NCBI GenBank assembly: GCA_027044845.1
Contig: JALUBM010000295.1
Location: 1-12,948, forward strand
Reading direction: 5' to 3'
Origin: Sulfurimonas sp.
GTDB lineage: Bacteria; Campylobacterota; Campylobacteria; Campylobacterales; Sulfurimonadaceae
DNA length: 12,948 bases
Shown: one piece after another, positions 8,024 through 12,948 of the stretch
Layout of the letters: each line of letters begins with the position of its first letter
Position numbering within the stretch: position 1 is the stretch's first letter
The notes under the pieces: model-generated
Seen by the model: the letters and a program-made list of their open reading frames with translations, nothing else
What the model was told of the DNA's origin: nothing
Database searches by the model: none
Made by a program: the position numbers and the translations under genes

Positions 8024-9561
8024 ACCCTAGCTCCTAATCGTGTGATAACAGTATCACTCATCTCATTCTTTACAAAAGTACCGCCATTACCTGCTTCACA
8101 AAATCCAATATCTGACATCATACGCATCGTATTATTTAGTCTACTACCACTAATACCTGCTTTTGTTTCCACACCAGTAGGCATAAGCTTTTGTCCCTCT
8201 GGGAAAAAACGTAAAGAACACTGCTGATCCTGCCCCATTTTTCGTAGGGTTGTTTTTAAATGTGGTTCAATGACACAATATTTTAATACTTCTATCAAGA
8301 CCGTATAAACAGGTTTCTCTTCAAATTCAAATAAAATATTAAATGTTTTTCGCATGTAATCAATACCTTCAACCTCACTAATATGTTCAAGTAGATCAAT
8401 CGACTGCAATCGACATACTTCAAGAACTGAAATAGCATGAAGTGCCTGTTCAGAAGCTCCTACAGGTTCAGGATTGAAAAATTCATCTTTATCTAAAAAG
8501 TCGTGATACTCTTTTAGTGTACCTATAAAATATTGTGTACCCTTAGGAAAATTATTGGATAGTTCTATATCTTCAAGCCATGTCTCTATAACTCTTTCAA
8601 CTTTAGCTCCATTAAGCTCATCCAAACTTAAAGACAATGCCTTTAAGAGAAGTTCAAGAGAATAATGTATACGTCGTCGTAACTCAAACTCAAACCAATG
8701 AAGCTCAATAACACTTAACTGATCTGCACTTTTTGTAATACAATATTCATAATTATCGTTAATTAACTCATAAGGTCTTTTCTCTACATCAATATTTCTT
8801 AGGATCCATTCAATTGTCTCATTAAACTTGGCATAACTTTCTTCAACCTCTATATTAGAAGTATCGAATGGAATAAGGAATGATTCCTGTAAAAGGGTCA
8901 TCTCCTCTTTTATACTGGAGATATGGGCTATTGAAAAAAATGCTGCTGCTTCAGATATCATATCTCCATCTAGCAAGCCTCCATATAGCAACCATTTTAA
9001 TACACTATTGTCCCTAGGAATATATGCTTTTCGAATTTCATATATTTTTTTACCATTTGGTGGGAGGGCAACAGGTGCGGTAGAAGAATGAGCAAGTAAT
9101 CCAAAGCCCCTACATGGATTATAATAGGTTCCAAAAGAAGGGTTAGTATAGTAAGGCTTTTTCGCTTTGTCTTTCAAAATACTTCTATCAATTCCTCCAT
9201 TTTTTTCAAATTCTTGAACAACTTTATCATAGACCTCTCTGCCAATAATACCTGTATCTATGATATTGGGATCTTTTCTTTTTTCATAATTTGTAGACAA
9301 AATAATGACAAGATCAAGCCGATCAAAAACCTGCATAAGCTGCATCCTAATTTCATCACTATCTAGGTTGGTTTCCCCTTCATAGATATTGAAAAATTCA
9401 CCAACCGTCCAAGGTATCAATGAAAGATAGCGTGCTCTAATGGAGATAGTTGTAATCGATGCAAGTAATTGAGTCTCAATATGCTGATCTACACCTCGTA
9501 AGCCTAAAATATCAAGACCTTTAATTATGTCTTTTTCGCCTTTATTCCAAAATGATTTCAT
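8020..9561 (-). CDS. Uncharacterised 513-residue protein, middle gene of the helicase-PLD cassette
   Basis: I recognise no family with confidence. The protein is soluble and mostly helical, with no transmembrane segment or obvious catalytic signature. Its N-terminus is strongly patterned (LGLRGVDQHIETQLL at 20-34, then ITTISIRARYLSLIPW at 36-51) and reads like a conserved, structurally constrained domain. Residues 143-166 are Gly/Pro/Tyr-rich (PSFGTYYNPCRGFGLLAHSS). The end (about 462-513) includes GISGSRLNNTMRMMSDIGF, which looks like a winged-helix recognition segment followed by a Gly-rich wing (GNGGTF), so DNA binding is plausible. ATG is 16 nt after the helicase stop with a weak AAAGAA site, and its stop overlaps the next ATG by 4 nt. 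Its fixed place between a helicase and a nuclease suggests an adaptor or target-recognition subunit; this is inference only. Confidence 0.85.
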   Translation of the reverse strand: MKSFWNKGEKDIIKGLDILGLRGVDQHIETQLLASITTISIRARYLSLIPWTVGEFFNIYEGETNLDSDEIRMQLMQVFDRLDLVIILSTNYEKRKDPNIIDTGIIGREVYDKVVQEFEKNGGIDRSILKDKAKKPYYTNPSFGTYYNPCRGFGLLAHSSTAPVALPPNGKKIYEIRKAYIPRDNSVLKWLLYGGLLDGDMISEAAAFFSIAHISSIKEEMTLLQESFLIPFDTSNIEVEESYAKFNETIEWILRNIDVEKRPYELINDNYEYCITKSADQLSVIELHWFEFELRRRIHYSLELLLKALSLSLDELNGAKVERVIETWLEDIELSNNFPKGTQYFIGTLKEYHDFLDKDEFFNPEPVGASEQALHAISVLEVCRLQSIDLLEHISEVEGIDYMRKTFNILFEFEEKPVYTVLIEVLKYCVIEPHLKTTLRKMGQDQQCSLRFFPEGQKLMPTGVETKAGISGSRLNNTMRMMSDIGFCEAGNGGTFVKNEMSDTVITRLGARV

Positions 9562-9577
9562 CTATATATTTCTTTTA

Positions 9578-12500
9578 TTATACATTATTGACTACAACCT
9601 TTAACGGTATGCCAGCAAACTCCATCAAATAGTTTTCTGTAACACCTAATAACGTTAAAATTTCATCAGAAATATTCTGAGATGATACACCAGGCTGCAC
9701 GATATAATTAACATACTCAACAGGTATCTGTTTCTTCATAATAATTAACAGTTTTTCAAGTTCTTCAATGGTACCAAACCCATCGATCAATCGAGAACAT
9801 TCTGCTCCATCCCATTTTTTTCTTTCTCTTCTTAGTAAATGATTAATAAATTCATTTCCATCTTTATGTTTCCAATGTATCGATTTTTGTGCTTGTCCAC
9901 ATACTTCATAAAAATTTCCTATACGATTACTAACCACTCCACCACTAGCATATTTTAAATGGTACAAGTTAATTTTTATTTTTTTCTCTTCTAATTTTAT
10001 TGTGATAATATCTGCAATCTCACCAGAACCATCGTCATCATATATAACATCAAAATCTTCTTGTTTTAGTCTTTCTATTACTTTATATTGAATGGAATCT
10101 GTTATTTTAGGAGATACTTTTTGTGCTTCTTTTGCCAGATCAACACCTGTCCAATCCCAGTCATCTATTAAATGCTCCCTTGGGTATGGACTAATAATTT
10201 GTTTGAGAGTAACAAATTCATTACCTGTCAACGATGAGCCATCTGCAAACCATATTGTGGGAGTATACCTCTTAAAATAATCTTCAATACTTATAGTTGT
10301 TGTCCCATATGAGATACTTACATTAATCCCTGATAGATTATTAATAGAGAAGTCCTCCATAATAGTTCCATCTTCTTTTGTTCTTTCAAATAGAGTAAGC
10401 TCAAATTTAATTTTTCGATCTTCTGTAACTAATTCAAAAAATAATCCACCATCCACAGAAGGATCACATATTTGTAATTCAGAATTAAAAAAATCGTATG
10501 AAATACTATTAATCATAAATGAATATTTTGTCTCTTTATATACGTATACTTCCTCATCCCAATCAATCCACATAGGATAGACAGGCGGACGTTCTGTAAT
10601 TAAAGTAGGAATTAATGTATCTCGGAGTACCTGATTAGGATCAATTACAGGATCAGATAATTTTCTAGAAAGTTTTTTATTCCATTCAATAAATTGTCTT
10701 AAATCACCTTTCATATAACTCCATATACGTCCTTTATAAGAACAACCTAAAGAGACTTTGGAACCATTTTCAAATCCTGAACCAAATACAAAAGCTTTTT
10801 GAGCCCTTTGCTGTTCTGCAAGAGTTAATGACTCAGCAATATCTGAACCAACACTCATTCTGAATCGAATATGCTTACTCAAAAATTCTTTTAATCCCAC
10901 ATTCTGTAATTTCACTCTTTTGATGTTGTGAAAAGCTTTAAAAATATTAATTCCATTAATTAACTCTGAATCATCTCCAATAAGTGCTGTTGCCAAATTC
11001 TTATATAATCCACTTTTATCAGACCCATGAATAAATAGTAACTTCTTTTCCTCATCATAATATGCCACCGTAATATTCCATACAAGGTGATAAATATCTT
11101 TAATATCTCCCCATTCCAAAAAACTCTGTTCTGCTGTAATAATTACTAGCAGTTTATGTTGTTCATTATAGTCATGAAACTTATACTCATAATTATCATA
11201 ATTGCTAAAGCCTTGTTCAAAATTATCAGGATGCCAGCCTATAGAATGGTTTTTATACACAACTGAACTCATTGGTATTCTAATATTCTGGAAAGGAATT
11301 GATGAGTTTTCAAGATTTTGGAACCCTGAAATAAACTCTGCATATTCTAACTTCTCTTCAATCTCATCATCACTAAGAGAGGACAATAACAAGTTCCAGT
11401 CTGCATCTTGTGAATATAATTCATTGAGCTCTTCTACTACTTCTGTATCTGCTAGATTAACAATAAAAGAGGCATTACCTAACTCTTCATCATGTCTTGT
11501 ACGGGTAAACCTTCCTGCAAATTGTAATGTAATAGGGAGACTCTTTTTTATATCATGAAAAGCTGCAATTTTCAATTCTGGTAAATCAAATCCTTCACCA
11601 AGCATATCAACACAAACAATAATTTTATGCTCTTTATTTTTAATGGCTTTTAGTGCAGTATTTCTACCTTTTACACCTGTATGAATAACCACTGGTGATA
11701 AATCATCATGAACTTCATAGAGTTGAAAAATATTATCTGCTCTTTTTTTATCACGACACCGTGCCATTAGTATATGCGGATAACCATCAGCAATATCTTC
11801 TCGTAACTTTTGAACTGCCATTTCAGCAATTCTTATATCAGATTCTTCAGGATCATAAACACGAATAGGTAAAAAATCTATTTGTTTAAAGTATCCTTCT
11901 TCTTGGGCTTTTTTTAATGGGAAATTAAATATTATTTTTCCATCTAATCTTTTTCTATCATTCCTAAATGGTGTCGCTGTAAATTGGATAACTTTTTTAT
12001 CCTCAAACTGTTTTCTAAAAGAATCCCAAGATTGAGCTTTAACATGATGAGCTTCATCGATAAAATAGTGCGAACACATCTGAGTTATTTTTTCCTGTTG
12101 ATCCAAAGGACTACCTGCTACGATACTCATAGTTGTAACAATAACATTACACTGAGAAAAAAACATTTCAAGTTCAGCTATAGAATTAAATTTTTGTTTA
12201 ATCACACCAACAATAGGATAGAGAGATTTTTTTCCTACTATTCCAAAATCTTTAAGAAGCCCTAATGTGAAAAATTTTTCATAGATTTGTGTTCTTAATG
12301 CATCAGATGGAACAGTAACAAGCAATTTTTCACAACGATTTGCAATCAATACAGAAAGCATTGTCTCAGTCTTTCCTGTTCCTGTAGGCATCACCACGGT
12401 AGCCAAGGTATCAGAAACTTTCAGATGACTCAAAATAGAATATATTGAACTTATTTGAGGTAATCGTAAACCATTAATGTCATTGTCTTGATCTTCTTCT

Positions 12501-12841
12501 ATAAAATGAAAATCATCCCTCCAGGAATTAACAACTTCAGACAATGTATGATTTATACGTTTTGGATGTCGCTCCCATTTTAAACGAAGTGTATTAGTAG
12601 AAAGTCTGGCTTTAGTAGGTTTTTTATCTGCTATTAATATATATTCTTGATCTTCTGGATATTGCTCTTTTTTTAGGGTTAAATAATAAGTAGTTTCCCC
12701 ACTTCGGATGATACTAAAATGGTTACCTTCTTCTACTATTGCAAAATAAATCTCGATTTCTTTCTCCAATAATTGAGATATGCTATTTTTTTCTTGTCGA
12801 TATATCTCTCGCTCAAGTTTTGGTAATTTAATGCGTCCCAT
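9578..12841 (-). CDS. SF2 DEAH-box helicase with nuclease-like C-terminal domain
   Basis: A 1087-residue ATP-dependent DNA translocase or helicase of the Res/DEAD superfamily 2 type. Walker A is MPTGTGKTET at 151-160, the DEAH box IDEAHH at 261-266, motif III FTATPFR at 287-293, motif V GEGFDLP at 415-421 and motif VI QFAGRFTRTR at 440-449, so the motor is complete. Residues about 500-880 are a long, mostly beta-strand region I cannot assign. Residues 925-985 resemble a diverged PD-(D/E)XK fold: GSGEIADIITI (E941, D944), a strand ending YHLK (K963), then a helix with Q983. The usual ExK is HLK here, so activity is uncertain. ATG has AAGGA 7 nt upstream. It leads a cassette with the 513-residue protein and the PLD protein. 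It is not a usual type III Res subunit, because no mod methylase accompanies it within the window. Confidence 0.93.
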   Translation of the reverse strand: MGRIKLPKLEREIYRQEKNSISQLLEKEIEIYFAIVEEGNHFSIIRSGETTYYLTLKKEQYPEDQEYILIADKKPTKARLSTNTLRLKWERHPKRINHTLSEVVNSWRDDFHFIEEDQDNDINGLRLPQISSIYSILSHLKVSDTLATVVMPTGTGKTETMLSVLIANRCEKLLVTVPSDALRTQIYEKFFTLGLLKDFGIVGKKSLYPIVGVIKQKFNSIAELEMFFSQCNVIVTTMSIVAGSPLDQQEKITQMCSHYFIDEAHHVKAQSWDSFRKQFEDKKVIQFTATPFRNDRKRLDGKIIFNFPLKKAQEEGYFKQIDFLPIRVYDPEESDIRIAEMAVQKLREDIADGYPHILMARCRDKKRADNIFQLYEVHDDLSPVVIHTGVKGRNTALKAIKNKEHKIIVCVDMLGEGFDLPELKIAAFHDIKKSLPITLQFAGRFTRTRHDEELGNASFIVNLADTEVVEELNELYSQDADWNLLLSSLSDDEIEEKLEYAEFISGFQNLENSSIPFQNIRIPMSSVVYKNHSIGWHPDNFEQGFSNYDNYEYKFHDYNEQHKLLVIITAEQSFLEWGDIKDIYHLVWNITVAYYDEEKKLLFIHGSDKSGLYKNLATALIGDDSELINGINIFKAFHNIKRVKLQNVGLKEFLSKHIRFRMSVGSDIAESLTLAEQQRAQKAFVFGSGFENGSKVSLGCSYKGRIWSYMKGDLRQFIEWNKKLSRKLSDPVIDPNQVLRDTLIPTLITERPPVYPMWIDWDEEVYVYKETKYSFMINSISYDFFNSELQICDPSVDGGLFFELVTEDRKIKFELTLFERTKEDGTIMEDFSINNLSGINVSISYGTTTISIEDYFKRYTPTIWFADGSSLTGNEFVTLKQIISPYPREHLIDDWDWTGVDLAKEAQKVSPKITDSIQYKVIERLKQEDFDVIYDDDGSGEIADIITIKLEEKKIKINLYHLKYASGGVVSNRIGNFYEVCGQAQKSIHWKHKDGNEFINHLLRRERKKWDGAECSRLIDGFGTIEELEKLLIIMKKQIPVEYVNYIVQPGVSSQNISDEILTLLGVTENYLMEFAGIPLKVVVNNV

Positions 12842-12848
12842 TTAGTCA

Positions 12849-12853
12849 TCCTT
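12849..12853 (-). promoter_or_regulatory. Shine-Dalgarno AAGGA of the helicase gene
   Basis: AAGGA lies 7 nt before the ATG at 12839-12841 and supports that start. In the remaining DNA to the right edge I find no convincing promoter; a 5-bp palindrome (ACTTA-CTCTT-TAAGT, 12886-12900) is too small to interpret. Confidence 0.5.
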
Positions 12854-12906
12854 ATACTCTTAATTAGAACTCTATTCCCTTCACATACTTACTCTTTAAG
12901 TAAAAA

Positions 12907-12948
12907 TCACATAAAGCTTTTTTTAAGTTTTCTAATTATTTCATATCT
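12907..12948 (-). CDS. Possible C-terminal tail of an upstream gene (partial)
   Basis: At the right edge one minus-strand frame is open for 13 codons (RYEIIRKLKKSFM) and ends with TGA at 12907-12909. The basic, helical tail would suit many proteins, including the end of an HsdS specificity subunit, whose C-termini often carry a similar Lys/Leu helix. The other two minus-strand frames close within the first few codons. The stop is 65 bp from the helicase ATG, close enough for a shared message. With so few codons this is only a suggestion. Confidence 0.25.
   Translation of the reverse strand, partial: RYEIIRKLKKSFM

Noticed and set aside
11202..11558. 118-residue plus-strand reading frame opposite the helicase gene
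   Set aside because: It is antisense to a conserved coding region that includes helicase motif VI. Its Ser-rich composition is what antisense reading of acidic coding DNA gives. The other plus-strand frames between 1600 and 12300 fail in the same way.
5393..12841. DISARM (drmA helicase, drmB, drmC PLD)
   Set aside because: The helicase-plus-PLD combination is similar, but the middle protein shows no DUF1998-like cysteine signature, the PLD protein is much longer than DrmC, and there is no accompanying methylase.
9578..12841. Type III restriction Res subunit
   Set aside because: The motor is of the same broad type, but there is no mod gene in the window and the C-terminal motif is not the usual Res nuclease motif.

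Overview
The window is an AT-rich stretch of bacterial accessory DNA. Six large genes lie head to tail on the minus strand and fill about 95% of it. Base composition and the hsdR-Fic-metalloprotease grouping would suit a Campylobacterota-like host (Sulfurimonas or Arcobacter relatives), but that is an impression; no rRNA, tRNA or housekeeping gene is present to fix the taxonomy.

Right to left, in the direction of transcription, there are two blocks. Block A (12841 down to 5393) holds an SF2 DEAH helicase of 1087 residues with a nuclease-like C-terminus, a 513-residue protein of no family I recognise, and an 876-residue protein with two phospholipase-D-type nuclease half-sites. The spacing is tight (a 16-nt gap, then a 4-nt ATGA overlap), so the three are probably made from one message. 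This looks like a three-gene anti-phage or anti-plasmid system that I cannot match to a named one. Block B (5289 down to 485) holds a class-II-type Fic AMP-transferase with a C-terminal winged helix, the type I restriction motor/nuclease subunit HsdR, and a YgjP-type zinc metalloprotease, each overlapping the next. No hsdM or hsdS is in the window. They may lie upstream of the right edge, in which case block A sits inside a type I restriction-modification operon. A 13-codon open tail at the right edge could be the end of such an upstream gene.

Between the blocks is a perfect 15-bp inverted repeat with further degenerate copies of the same motif, lying over a plausible fic promoter. It could be a terminator for block A, an operator for block B, or both. 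The left edge carries four imperfect repeats at 23-24 bp spacing, ending in ACA. They look like the multi-site terminus of an IS21/Tn7/Mu-type element inserted into a plus-strand gene, of which only the last 48 codons remain (97-243). That remnant converges on the restriction operon across a 241-bp gap with no gene.

Overall picture: a defence island in which a conventional restriction nuclease, a Fic toxin/regulator and a protease sit beside a helicase plus two-nuclease system, with mobile-element debris at the edge.
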